From JAWVFM01 sp963823245 (GTDB taxonomy: Bacteria; Actinomycetota; Thermoleophilia; Solirubrobacterales; 70-9), in NCBI GenBank assembly GCA_963823245.1, contig CAWGKQ010000010.1, positions 62,001-126,000 on the forward strand: a stretch of 64,000 nt of DNA, given 5' to 3'. Under the pieces are notes generated by a model, which worked only from the letters and a program-made list of their open reading frames with translations, was not told the DNA's origin and searched no databases. A program made the translations under genes and the position numbers. Below are positions 23,757 through 33,139 of this stretch, piece after piece; positions within the stretch are counted from its first letter, which is position 1, and each line of letters starts with the position of its first letter.

Positions 23757-24502
23757 CAGCTACCAGCCGTCCCGCTCGGCACCGGCGGCGCGATCCTCGA
23801 TCCGCCTCCGGCCACCCCGTCGGTGCCCTCGATCGCGCGCCGAAGGCGCCGCAGCCGGCCCCGCGCCGCCTTGGCGGCGAGCTCGAAGCGCACGAGCGTC
23901 ACCCACAGCAGCGCTGCACCCGCGAGGCAGACGAGAAACGTGAGCATCATCGACCCCGGGAGGCCGCCGTTCGCCGTGGCGAACACCCGCGGGTGGACCA
24001 GCGGCGCCGCCGCCCGGACGGCGAGGAAGTTGAGGGGGACGAAGGCGCCGGCGGTGATCGCGAAGACGGAGGCGTAGCGGGCCTGCCGGTCGCGGTCCGC
24101 GATCGCGTAGCGGAGCGGGTAGTAGGTGCAGTAGAGAAGGAAGACGATCAGGAAGCTGACGAGCGTGGGCTCGTCCCACACCCACCACTTGCCCCACGAG
24201 GCGCGGGCCCAGATGGCCCCGGTGAGCAGGACGGCGACGCCGAAGATGACCGACATGTGGATCGCGACGTAGGAACGGGCATCCCATTTCGCGTCGCCGC
24301 TTCGCAGATGCAGGATCGCGAAGACCGCGGCCACGATGAACCCGACGAGAGCCGTGATCGCCAGCGGCACGTGGAGGTAGAAGATCTTCTGGATGAAGCC
24401 CTGGTCGGCGTCGTTCGGCGCGTAGAAGAAGGCGAGGGCGTAGCCCGTGCCGAGGAGGGCGACGGCGCCGAGCGCGGTGTACCTGAGGCTGGGCGGCTTC
24501 AT
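23756..24502 (-). CDS. ccmC: heme exporter/heme-handling protein CcmC
   Basis: 248 residues with six membrane helices. The tryptophan-rich heme-binding WWD-type loop is WGKWWVWDEPTLVSFL (about 105-120), and histidines flank it in YLHVPLAI and AIHMSV. CcmC binds heme outside the membrane and delivers it for cytochrome c maturation. A charged Arg-rich tail follows the last helix. Gene order ccmB-ccmC-ccmD supports the call over CcsA. Confidence 0.9.
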   Translation of the reverse strand: MKPPSLRYTALGAVALLGTGYALAFFYAPNDADQGFIQKIFYLHVPLAITALVGFIVAAVFAILHLRSGDAKWDARSYVAIHMSVIFGVAVLLTGAIWARASWGKWWVWDEPTLVSFLIVFLLYCTYYPLRYAIADRDRQARYASVFAITAGAFVPLNFLAVRAAAPLVHPRVFATANGGLPGSMMLTFLVCLAGAALLWVTLVRFELAAKAARGRLRRLRRAIEGTDGVAGGGSRIAPPVPSGTAGS

Positions 24503-24521
24503 CTGTGTGGGTTGATCGGCC

Positions 24522-25191
24522 TCAGTCCTCGACGATGAAGTCGAACACCGCGTAGCCGATCGCGGCGAATGTCAAATCGTAGAGAGCGAGAACGCCCAGC
24601 CACTTGCCCAGGTCGCCGTACGAAGGACCTCCTGCGGCCAGGAGCGGCGCGGCCGCCTGGGCCGCGGCGATCATGAGCGGGACGAGCAGGGGCAGCAGCA
24701 CGAGCGGCGCGACCAGGTCGCGGGCGCGCGAGCTGGCGGCGAGCGAAGAGACCAGCGCGCCGACCGCGGCGAGCCCGACGTCGGCCAGTGCGAGCACCGC
24801 GACCAGGGGGGCGATGCCCGCCCACGAGGTCGAGGAAGAAGGCGGCGAAGACGGGTACCGCGATCAGCTCGAGCGCCCCGAGGTAGATCAGCAGCGCCAC
24901 CGCCTTCGCGCCCCACATGGCGGTGACGTCGACCGGAGCGAGCCTGATCGCGTCGAACCCGCCCTCCTCCCGCTCGGCCACGAACAGCCGGTTGACCGCG
25001 ATGAGCGCCGCGAACAGCACGGTCGCGAGGAGGACGCCGGCGGCGAGGCTGCCCGAGAGCGAGTCGCGGTCGAGCCCGTAGCGGAAGAGGACGAAGGTGG
25101 TCACCGCGAACAGCGCCATCGCCGGCACGGACTCGAGCGTGCGAAGCTCGACACGGAGGTCCTTGGCGAGGATGGCGCGGAACGCGGCCAT
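24522..25191 (-). CDS. ccmB: heme exporter permease CcmB (one frameshift)
   Basis: About 222 residues after correcting a frameshift near 24800. The first part includes FRAILAKDLRVELRTLESV, AALIAVNRLFVAEREEGGFD and FAAFFLDL; the second, LALADVGLAAVGALVSSLAA and LLPLLVPLMIAAAQA, the family's signature with six membrane helices. It is the permease of the CcmAB ABC transporter. ATG 25191 has an AAGGAGG Shine-Dalgarno (25200-25206 in window coordinates) that lies in one arm of a 13-bp inverted repeat and so may be masked. Confidence 0.9.
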
Positions 25192-25192
25192 C

Positions 25193-25330
25193 AGCGGTGC
25201 CTCCTTCCGCGGCAGTGCGACTCAGCCGGCGAAAAAAAACGTGCCCGCTGGGCACGCGAGCGAGTGAGGACGCCGGCTGGTGAAGGTTTGCAGGCGGGTG
25301 AGGCGTGCTGTCGTGGGAGGAGGCACCGCT
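25193..25330 (-). promoter_or_regulatory. ccmA-ccmB spacer: nested inverted repeats masking the ccmB RBS
   Basis: Outer arms of a perfect 13-bp inverted repeat lie at 25193-25205 and 25318-25330. The arm next to ccmB contains its Shine-Dalgarno; the other arm touches the ccmA stop codon. Inside, an 8-bp inverted repeat AGCCGGCG/CGCCGGCT (25224-25231 and 25271-25278) encloses an intrinsic terminator. Read as RNA on the minus strand this can sequester the ccmB ribosome binding site and/or stop transcription. No known riboswitch motif is recognised. Confidence 0.6.
25232..25257 (-). terminator. intrinsic terminator between ccmA and ccmB
   Basis: On the minus strand CGTGCCC-AGC-GGGCACG (25240-25256) is followed at once by eight T (25232-25239), a textbook rho-independent terminator and the clearest T tract in the window. 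It lies inside the ccm operon, upstream of ccmB. Confidence 0.85.
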
Positions 25331-26088
25331 AGGCGCGGCCCGCGTAGATCGCCCGCGCGTCGCCGGGCGAGAGGTCCCGCGTGGAGCCCTCGAAGGCGAC
25401 GGAGCCATCGGGGCGCAGGGCCAGGGCCCGGTCGGCCTCGGCGAGCGCCGCGTCGACGTCGTGGCTGACCACGACCCGGGTACGGCCGGGCGCTCGTGAA
25501 AGCAGTGAGGAGACGAGGTCCGCCGCCGCGGGATCGAGGTGGGCGGTCGGCTCGTCGAGCAGCAGCAGCTCCGGCTCGTGGAGGACCGCGCGGCATGCCG
25601 CCGCGCGCTGGAGCATGCCGGCCGAGAGGTTGCGGACGAGCTCGCCCGCGGCTCGCTCGAGCTTGACCGCGCGCGAGGAGCTCGGCGATGCGCGCCTCGC
25701 CGATCGCCCGGGCAGGCCATGCAGGCGCGCGTGGAACGCGAGCGCCTCGCTCACGGTCAGGTCGCGGTAGAGAAGGGAGTCGTGGGCGAGAAGGCCGACC
25801 TTGCCGCGCACTCGCCACGCTCCCTTCGGGAGCTCGTTGCCGAGGACGCGTGCGGTCCCGGCGGTCGGGCGCAGGAGGGTGGCGAGCATGCGCAGGAGCG
25901 TCGACTTGCCGGAGCCGTTCGCGCCGAGGACAGCGAGCGTGGCGCCACGCTCGAGGCTGAACGTGACGTCGCGCAGGACGGGCCGCTCGTTGAAGTCGCG
26001 TCGGAGGGCCGTCCAGCGCGATGGCGGGCTCGGGCCCTGTCGCCGGTTCAGCAGTGGTGGTCTTGGGCTCGGTCGAGACGGTGGACAA
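25329..26088 (-). CDS. ccmA: heme exporter ATP-binding protein CcmA (several frameshifts)
   Basis: ABC ATPase of the CcmAB heme/cytochrome c maturation exporter. Walker A GANGSGKSTLLRMLATLLRP, signature LSAGMLQRAAACRAV, Walker B LLLLDEPTAHLDP and the H-loop VVVSHD are all visible. The N-terminal residues (STVSTEPKTTTAEPATGPEP) read from TTG 26088 in one frame and join the ATPase frame near 26015; a compensating pair of shifts occurs near 25690-25640. First gene of the ccmABCD-hemAC-cobA/hemD operon. A GACAAT -10-like box (26096-26101, minus) precedes the start. Confidence 0.85.
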
Positions 26089-26162
26089 GCCTGAAGATTG
26101 TCCCAGCGAAAGGGCAACCGGGCGTCCCCTTCCCCCTTGGGCGTTGATTTACCGAACCCGGC

Positions 26163-27533
26163 TTACAGGCGGACCCTGATCTGCCGCCTCACCGTCTCAG
26201 GCCCATGGCGCCCCTTCTCGTGTGAGGTGGCGATCGCGGCGAAGCCGTGGCTCCTGCCTCGCGGCCGCGCCGAGCGGCGCCGGCCGAGCGCAACGGCGAC
26301 AAGCTCGCTGTGCCCCGACCCGATCCGGTAGTCGGTGGCGGGGCCCGCCGCCGCGCCCTTCGGCGCCAAAGTGAGCCCGCCTCCACAGGCGCGCCCCACC
26401 GCACGCGGGCAGCGGAGCCGGATTGGCACCTCGCCGTGGTCTGAGCGAGCGTGACCGGTCACGATCACCGTCGCGGGCTCCTCGTCGACGGCGCGGCGGT
26501 CGAGCAGTTCGCACTGGTCGAGGTCGACCGGGAATGGGTCCGTTAGGTCGATGAACGCCTGATCGTTGCCGGTGCTGCACTCGAGCTTGGTATCCCTGAG
26601 CCCGTCTCTCGAGTTGAGGCTGTCGTCGCCGGCAAAGCCGCGGATGGTGTCGGCGCCGGTGCCGCCGGTGATCCTGTCGCCGCCGCTTCCTCCAGTCAGC
26701 GTGTCGTCGCCGGCGTTGCCGGAGCTGGAGAGCCCGAGGATGCTGTCGGCCCCCGACCCACCGGTGATCCGCTCGAACTCGCTGATCCCGTCACTCTCGC
26801 CGCTTGCCCCGCCGGTGGTGGAGAACTTGGCCGCGAAGATCGGGGTGGTCCGCTGCGAGTAGTCGAGCTGGTCGAAGCCGGTGCCGCCGATATAGGTATC
26901 GGTCTCGGCCCGCTCGGACTCGGCGCCGGCAAGGACCCTATCGTCGCCAGATCCGGCGTCGACGCCGTCTTCCCCCGGACCTGGGTCGATCGAGTCGATG
27001 CCGGACCCGCCCTTGACGAAGTCGACGCCATCGGAGCCGACATAGCGGTCGTTGCCCGAACCTAGGAACGCCGTCCATGGGCCGGTTGCGGGGACGAACG
27101 TCAGGCCCTGATTGACCTGGTCGTTGCCGGTACCCATGTCGAGGGAGACTCTCTCGGAACCGACGCCTACCAGGTCCAATCGATCATCGCTCGCCTTCAG
27201 TGCAACGGAGATTCCGGGGAAGGTTCGGTCGCACAGGACGACCTCAGGGTCGCTCGTCGACGCGCAGTGGAGGCCCTCTGCATGGATACAAACCGTCCCG
27301 CCGAACGCTTCACAACCCGCCCCCCCATCGTCAAATACCCGCCACTTTGAACCAGCTGTCGCGCTGATCTCAATCGTCTCCACTTGAGAGACATCGTCGG
27401 AGACAACGGTCAGGCCCTGGCCACTGATCATCTGCACGTGGATGTCGGCGTCGGCCTGGGCCGCAAAGCCGAGCCATAGCGCCGCAACGATCACGGGCGA
27501 AACAACAGCTCCCGCGAATCTCCCCCTGACCAT
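26163..27533 (-). CDS. secreted calcium-binding RTX-repeat protein
   Basis: 456 residues with an N-terminal signal peptide ending near QADADI. The middle (about 130-320) has glycine/aspartate-rich nonapeptide repeats of RTX type: LGSGNDRYVGSDGVDFVKGG, AGDDTLTGGSGGDRITGG and TGADTIRGFAGDDSL, which bind Ca2+ as parallel beta rolls. Cysteines occur in the first 100 residues and near the end (RLRCPRAVGRACGGG). The C-terminal 80 residues are Arg-rich. Extracellular structural or adhesive role likely; no enzyme motif. Confidence 0.85.
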   Translation of the reverse strand: MVRGRFAGAVVSPVIVAALWLGFAAQADADIHVQMISGQGLTVVSDDVSQVETIEISATAGSKWRVFDDGGAGCEAFGGTVCIHAEGLHCASTSDPEVVLCDRTFPGISVALKASDDRLDLVGVGSERVSLDMGTGNDQVNQGLTFVPATGPWTAFLGSGNDRYVGSDGVDFVKGGSGIDSIDPGPGEDGVDAGSGDDRVLAGAESERAETDTYIGGTGFDQLDYSQRTTPIFAAKFSTTGGASGESDGISEFERITGGSGADSILGLSSSGNAGDDTLTGGSGGDRITGGTGADTIRGFAGDDSLNSRDGLRDTKLECSTGNDQAFIDLTDPFPVDLDQCELLDRRAVDEEPATVIVTGHARSDHGEVPIRLRCPRAVGRACGGGLTLAPKGAAAGPATDYRIGSGHSELVAVALGRRRSARPRGRSHGFAAIATSHEKGRHGPETVRRQIRVRL

Positions 27534-27556
27534 CGGGACACCCTATGGCACAGCAG

Positions 27557-29126
27557 CTAGCGCCCCTTGCGGGCGGTTCGCGCCGTGACCCTCATCAGCG
27601 GGATGCCGCCCTCGCGAAGCGCCTTGACGCGCGTGCCGTTGCGGCCGTAGAGCAGCTTCGCCGACGCCCTGACCGCCTTGCCGAGCGTCTCGTCGTAGGG
27701 CTGCCACCAGAAGTCGCGGGTGAGGCCCGGCTCCCAGGCGACCGTCTTGATGTTCACGCACTCGTAGAAGCCGAACTTCGAGTGCGAGCGGCCGATGCCG
27801 GAGTCCTTGACCCCGCCCCACGAGCACTGGCAGGCGGCGTGCGTGTAGGAGTGGTCGTTGATCCACACCATCCCCGACTCGATCCGCCGCGCCATCCGCT
27901 CGCCCTTGGCGCGGTCGCGCGTCCAGACCGAGGCGCCGAGGCCGAAGTCGGAGTCGTTGGCGCGCTCGATCGCCTCCGCCTCGTCGTCGACGACGGTGAT
28001 CGGCAGCACCGGGCCGAAGATCTCCTCGCGCATGATCCGCATGTCGGGCTCGACGCCGGTGAGCACCGTCGGCGCGATGAACTTGCCGGAGAACCCGGGC
28101 ACCTCGCGCGGGCCCCCGTATACGAGCTCGGCGCCGGACTTCACGGCGTCGTCGACGAGGTCCGTGACGACCCCGTACTGGTCCTCGGAGACCATCGGGC
28201 CGATCTCGGTCTCCCACTGGCTCGGGTCGCCGACGGTGAGGCGCTCGGTCTCGCGAGCGACGCCCGCCAGGAACTCGTCGGCGACGTCGCGGACGACGTA
28301 GGTCCGCTCGATCCCGGAGCAGGTCTGGCCGGCGTTCGAGAACCCGCCCCAGACCGCGCCCGAGATCGCGTTGGCGAGGTCGGCGTCGGCGCAGACGATC
28401 TGCGGGTCCTTGCCGCCGAGCTCGAGCACCGAGCCCTTCAGGTTCCTGGCGCAGACCTCGCCGACGTGGCGGCCCACCTCGACCGAGCCGGTGAAGAAGA
28501 CCTTCGCCACACCATCGGCCTCGCAGAGCGCCTCGCCGATGGCGCCGCCGCCGTGCACGACGCGCACGAGGCCCTCGGGGATGCCGGCACGCTCGAGGAC
28601 CTCGCGGATCCGCTCGCCCGAGAAGCGGCGTGAGGCTCGCGGGCTTCAGGACGACGCCGTTGCCGGCCACCAGCGCGATCACGACCTCGTCGAACGGGAT
28701 CGACCACGGGTAGTTCCAGGGCGAGATGATCCCGATGACGCCCATCGGCTCGTAGGTGAGCTTCGCCTTCTTGGTCGCGAAGAGCGGCTGCGACATCGAG
28801 AGCGGCTCGTCGGCGAGGATCCGTGGCGCGTTCTTCGCGCACCAGTTGAGGACGTCGATCGTCGGGACGACCTCCATCGTGTAGCTCTCGGTGATCGGCT
28901 TGCCCTGCTCGGCGGTGAGGAGCTGTGCCACCTCGTCGACCTCGTCGACGAGCACGTCGGCGGCGCGGCGGAGGTAGCGCGCCCGGTCGGCGAGCGAGAG
29001 CTCCGCCCAGAACGGCTGGACCTCGGCGACGTCGTCCACGACACCTGCGACGTCGTCGGGCCCGATGGTCTCGACCGTCCCGACGAGCTCGCCGGTGGCC
29101 GGGTTGAACGACTCGAGGGTCCCCAT
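27557..29126 (-). CDS. NAD(P)-dependent aldehyde dehydrogenase (one frameshift)
   Basis: About 520 residues after correcting a frameshift near 28620. Motifs are GIISPWNYPWSIPFDEVVIA, VLELGGKDPQIVCADADL with the catalytic Glu, the nucleophile in NAGQTCSGIERTYVV, REEIFGPVLPI and a C-terminal SWGGVKDSGIGRSHSKFGFY. The C-terminal tail extends some 50 residues past the usual end (FWWQPYDETLGKAVRASAKL), as in long-chain/aromatic aldehyde dehydrogenases of the ALDH family in actinobacteria. Aldehyde substrate unknown. Confidence 0.9.
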
Positions 29127-29481
29127 GCGGTCGCGATTCTACGAAGCCGGGCCGGAGGGCGAGTGCCCCCCGGCCCAGCTCGGCGTCGTTCGGTCTAGAG
29201 GTGACGTCCCGGCTCGGGCTCGCCGGTTGGGTCCGCGCGCTCGACCTTCTCGCAGGACCCGTTCGGGTTCTCCGGCGTGGCGTCGACGATGACGTCCACA
29301 TTGTCGAGCCCGACTTGCCGTAGGTGGAGGAGTTAGCTGCGGAGGTCGGGGTGGGTTCATGCCGAGAGACCGACCGGGAGGCAGAGCGATGAACGAAGTA
29401 CGGGGCCTGAAGTCCGGACGGGGCGTCCTGGTTAGACCCGCTCCTGAAAGGTCTGCCTAGGACGGCCTCGAATCGCACCGA
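29127..29481. other. 355-bp gap between aldehyde dehydrogenase and rarA
   Basis: Apart from the possible small coding fragment at 29195-29322 (minus), no gene, RNA or strong terminator is recognised here. Confidence 0.5.
29195..29322 (-). pseudogene. possible C-terminal fragment of an unknown protein
   Basis: The minus strand reads GLDNVDVIVDATPENPNGS, then CEKVERADPTGEPEPGRHL and a TAG stop (29195-29197). The composition looks protein-like, and a frame one base away reads TPTSAANSSTYGKSG directly before it, so a longer gene broken by an indel is possible. No homologous family recognised. Confidence 0.35.
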
Positions 29482-30838
29482 CTAGGTGTCATCGGTGCGG
29501 CGGCGACGCAGCTCGTCCAGGCGCTCGCCGAGCTCCGCTTCCTGACCGCGGTCGGTCGGCTCGTAGAAGCGCTCGCCCTCGACGCTCCGGAGGCGCAGCG
29601 GCTGGTCGGCGACGCCGCCGGGCTCGTCGTGCGGGTACACGTAGCCCTCCCCGCGCCCGAGCTTCTTCGCGCCCGGAGTAGTGGGCGTCGCGGAGGTGGT
29701 CGGGCGGCAGCTGGGCGCCGTGCTCGCGCACGTGGGCGCTCGCGCGCTAGATCCCGACGCGCGGAGGCGTTCGACTTCGGCGCCAGCGCCAGGTAGGTCG
29801 CCGCCTGAGCGAGGTTGAGCGCGCACTCGGGCAGGCCGACCCGGTCGACCGCGGCCGCGGCCGCGGTCGCGACGACGAGCGCCTGGGGGTCCGCGTTGCC
29901 GATGTCCTCGGAGGCGAGGATCACCATCCGCCGGGCGATGAACCGCGGGTCCTCGCCGCCCTCGAGCATCGCCGCCAGGTAGTAGAGGGATGCGTCGGGG
30001 TCGGATCCGCGGGTCGCCTTGATCCAGGCGGAGATGTAGTCGTAGTGGCGGTCGCCCTCGCGGTCGTAGGGAGCGCCTTGCGCTGCAGCGCGTCCTCGGC
30101 CTCGGCGAGGTCGACCGCGCCGGCGCCCGCCGCGCGCGCTGCCTCGACCGCCCGCTCCAGCGCCGGCGAGCGCGATGCGAGCATCGCCGCCGGAGCGCTC
30201 GGCGATCAGCTCGAGCGCCTCGTCGTCGACCGGCGGCGGCGATCGGCGATGCCGCGCTCGGGGTCGGCGAGCGCCCGCTCGAGCAGGCCCTCGATGTCGC
30301 CGGGCTCGAGCTCGTGCAGCTCGTAGATCTGGCAGCGCGAGAGCAGCGCCGAGTTGACCTCGAAGTAGGGGTTCTCGGTCGTCGCGCCGATCAGGGTCAC
30401 GAGCCCCTCCTCGACCGCGGGCAGGAGCGCGTCCTGCTGGGCCTTGTTGAAGCGGTGGATCTCGTCGAGGAAGAAGATCGTCGGCTACGCCCGCCTTGCG
30501 GCGCTCCGCGCGCGCGGGCGATCACCTCGCGGACCTCGGCGCCGTCCCGGCGTTGACCGCCGAGACTCCTCCTCGAAGGCACCGTCCGCGGCGGCGGCGA
30601 TGATCCGCGCCAGCGTCGTCTTGCCCGAGCCCGGAGGCCCGTAGAGGATCGCCGAGTGCGGCTCGCCGGCCTCGATCGCGGTCCGCAGCGTCGAGCCCGC
30701 GCCGAGCAGGTGCTCCTGGCCGACGAGCTCGTCGAGCGAGGCGCGGCCGCATCCGGGCGGCGAGCGGCGCCGTCGCGAGCGGCACGCCCGTGCGCGGCTG
30801 TCCGACGTCGGGGTCGGTGTCGAACAGCTGCTCAATGA
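29482..30838 (-). CDS. rarA: replication-associated recombination protein A (many frameshifts)
   Basis: AAA+ ATPase of the RarA/MgsA/WRNIP1 family, active at stalled replication forks. Segments in different frames give the full protein in order: ASLDELVGQEHLLGAGS and Walker A YGPPGSGKTTLARII, VREVIARAR, sensor region VTLIGATTENPYFEVNSAL, SRCQIYELHELEPGDIEGLL, DYISAWIKATRGSDPDASLY, RMVILASEDIGNADPQAL and a C-terminal EGYVYPHDEPGGV. At least seven indels are needed. The start is probably near 30838 (reads EQLFDTDPDVG). Sequence error is more likely than decay. Confidence 0.88.
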
Positions 30839-30884
30839 CGCGACCCGAGGGCTAACGGCTCAGGTCACGCTGGAGGAGATCGCG

Positions 30885-32248
30885 GTGGAGGAGACGGCGT
30901 CGGCGCTGAGCGCGCCGGGACCGAGGCCGTCGAGCTGCTCGGCGAGCTGATCCGCATCGACACCGTCAACCCCCCGGGCAACGAGGAGGCGGCGACCAGG
31001 AGCTGCTCGCCGACCACTCTGCCGGCGCCGGGCTTCGACTGCGAGCTGCTCGGCCGCCGAACCGGGACGCACCGAACCTGGTCGCGCGGCTGCGCGGGCG
31101 AGGCCGACGGGCCCACCCTCTGCCTGCTCGGCCACGTCGACACCGTCCCGGCCGACCCCGACGAGTGGAGCTTCGACCCGTGGGCGGGCGACGTCGTCGA
31201 CGGCGAGGTCCGCGGCCGCGGCGCGCAGGACATGAAGGGCCAGGTCGCCGCCGAGGTCGCGGCCGCCGTCGCGCTGGGCCGCGCCGGGCTGGCGCCCGCC
31301 GCGCGGCGAGCTGCTCATCGCCGCGGTCGCCGACGAGGAGATGGGCGGCGACCGCGGGCGCGCGATGGCTCTGCGCCGAGCACCCGGAGAAGCTCGCGCC
31401 CGACTACGTCCTCAACGAGGGCGGCGGCGTCGCCTTCGAGCTCGGCGGCGAGCGCTTCTACACGCTCTGCGTCGGCGAGAAGGGCGTCGATCAGGTTCCA
31501 GCTGCGAACGCGCGGGCGCGCCGGCCACGCCTCGGTGCCCGGCGCTCGGCGACAACGCCCTCCTGAAGCTCGCGCCGCTCATCTCGAGCGCTCGACGTCC
31601 CAGCCGCCGCTGGAGCCGACGCCGGAGGGCGATGGCGTTCCTCGGCGCGCTGCACGGCGAGGACCTCGACGGCGCCGGCGAGGACGAGCTCGAAGCGCCC
31701 TCGAGCCGGCTGCGCGAGCGCTCCCCCGAGCTGGCCGCGCTTCCTCGCCGAGCCGATGCTGCGGGTGACGATGGTGCCCACCCGCGCCTCGGCCTCGGAG
31801 AAGGCGAACGTGATCCCGTCGCGCGCCGAGGTGCTCGTCGACTGCCGCGTCCCGCCGGGACTTGGCGAGGACGCAGGTCGCGCAGGCTGATCGACGATCT
31901 GCTGGCCGACGGCGAGCTGCCCCCGACACGAGGTGGAGTTCACCGAGCGCGACGTCGGCAACCGCTCCGATGCGACCGGTCCGCTGGCCGACGCGATCGC
32001 CGGCTGGATCGACCGGGCCGACCCGGGCGCCCGCGTCGTGCCGATCGCGATGCCGGCGTTCAGCGACAGCAACTGGTTCCGGCGCGCCTTTCCCGATGCG
32101 GCGGTCTACGGCTTCTGCCCCCAGCGGGAGATGCCTGCTCGAGGAGGCCGAGCTCCTGGTGCACGGCGCCGACGAGCGCGTCAAGGCCGCCGACATCGAG
32201 TACGCCGCGACGTTCTTCCGCGACATTGCGGTGGAGGTGCTGGGATGA
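30885..32248 (+). CDS. M20 family metallopeptidase (frameshifted)
   Basis: Peptidase/deacylase of the ArgE/DapE/CPG2 group. In order: LLGELIRIDTVNPPGNEEAA, LCLLGHVDTVPADPDEWSFD with the metal-binding His and Asp, RGRGAQDMKGQVAAEVAAAV, VADEEMGGDRG, LNEGGGVAFELGGERFYTL and a C-terminal VHGADERVKAADIEYAATFF with the final metal His. The lid domain is present. Several indels break the frame. Start uncertain: GTG 30885 is the best visible. It is divergent from rarA and its stop overlaps the next ATG (ATGA). Confidence 0.85.
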
Positions 32249-33112
32249 GCCGCCCGAACGGTCGAGCCCGCAACGCCGGCCTCGCTGCGGCTCGGCGGGA
32301 TGGCGCTTCGCAACGGGCTCCTGATCCACGGGCCCGACCTCGTGGGCGGCCGCGGCTCGCACGCCCGACGGGCGCATCGAGGTCGCGTCGGGGCCGAAGC
32401 CGGTCCTGCGCCCGCGGCGCTCTCGGCAGCGATGCCGCTGCTCCGCGGCCCGCTGCGCCTCGCCGAGGCGTTCGCGGTCGTTGCCCGCCGCGCGTCGCGG
32501 GCTGCCCGCCGCGCGGCTGCCGTTCGAGGACCGCCGCGTCATCGCCGCCGCGGCGGCGGCCACGGTCGGCGAGCCTCGTCGTGCGCCGCGGGCGCCCGGC
32601 GACCGTCGCGCGCGAGGGCCTGGTCGCCGCGCTCGGCGTCCTGCCGGCGCTCGCCGCGCTGCGCGACCGCGACCTCGCCGTCCTACCACGGCGTCGAGCA
32701 CAAGGCGATCGGCGCCTACGAGCACGGCTCGACCGACCCGACGACGGCGCCGAAGGAGCACGAGCGCTGCGGCTCGAACCTGATCGCGCCCGCTCCTCGT
32801 TCTGTCGCGCGGCCGGGCAGCTGATCGTGGAGCGCCTCGTGCCCGAGCCGGGGCCGATACGCTCGAGCCGCCGCCGGGCTCGGCAGCGTCTCCGGGGCGG
32901 TCGAGCTGTTCGCCTACGCCGAGCGCCGTCCGGAGTCTCCGCTCGGGCGCGCCGTCCACGCCACCGGCCACGAGATCCAGCGCGTCGTCTCGACGCGCGA
33001 GCCGACCGCGGAGCAGCTCGAGGTCGGGAAGGCGGCGCTCGACGAGATCCTGCGCGCCGAGGCGGCGGCTGAATCCGTTCAGGCAGGGGCCCCCGCTGCC
33101 GATACGGTTTAG
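32245..33112 (+). CDS. DUF1385 family membrane protein (frameshifted)
   Basis: Identified by RLGGMALRNGLLIHGP near the N-terminus and the central YHGVEHKAIGAYEHG followed by EHERCGSNLIAP, matching the DUF1385 (YqhQ-like) pattern YHGAEHK...HPRCGT. The C-terminus reads REPTAEQLEVGKAALDEI and ends in TAG 33110-33112. Function unknown; YqhQ-type proteins are multi-pass membrane proteins with a possible metal site formed by the His/Glu/Cys residues. Several indels. Coupled to the M20 gene by ATGA. Confidence 0.8.
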
Positions 33113-33139
33113 GACACCTCATTAGAGGCCTGGCTCGGC

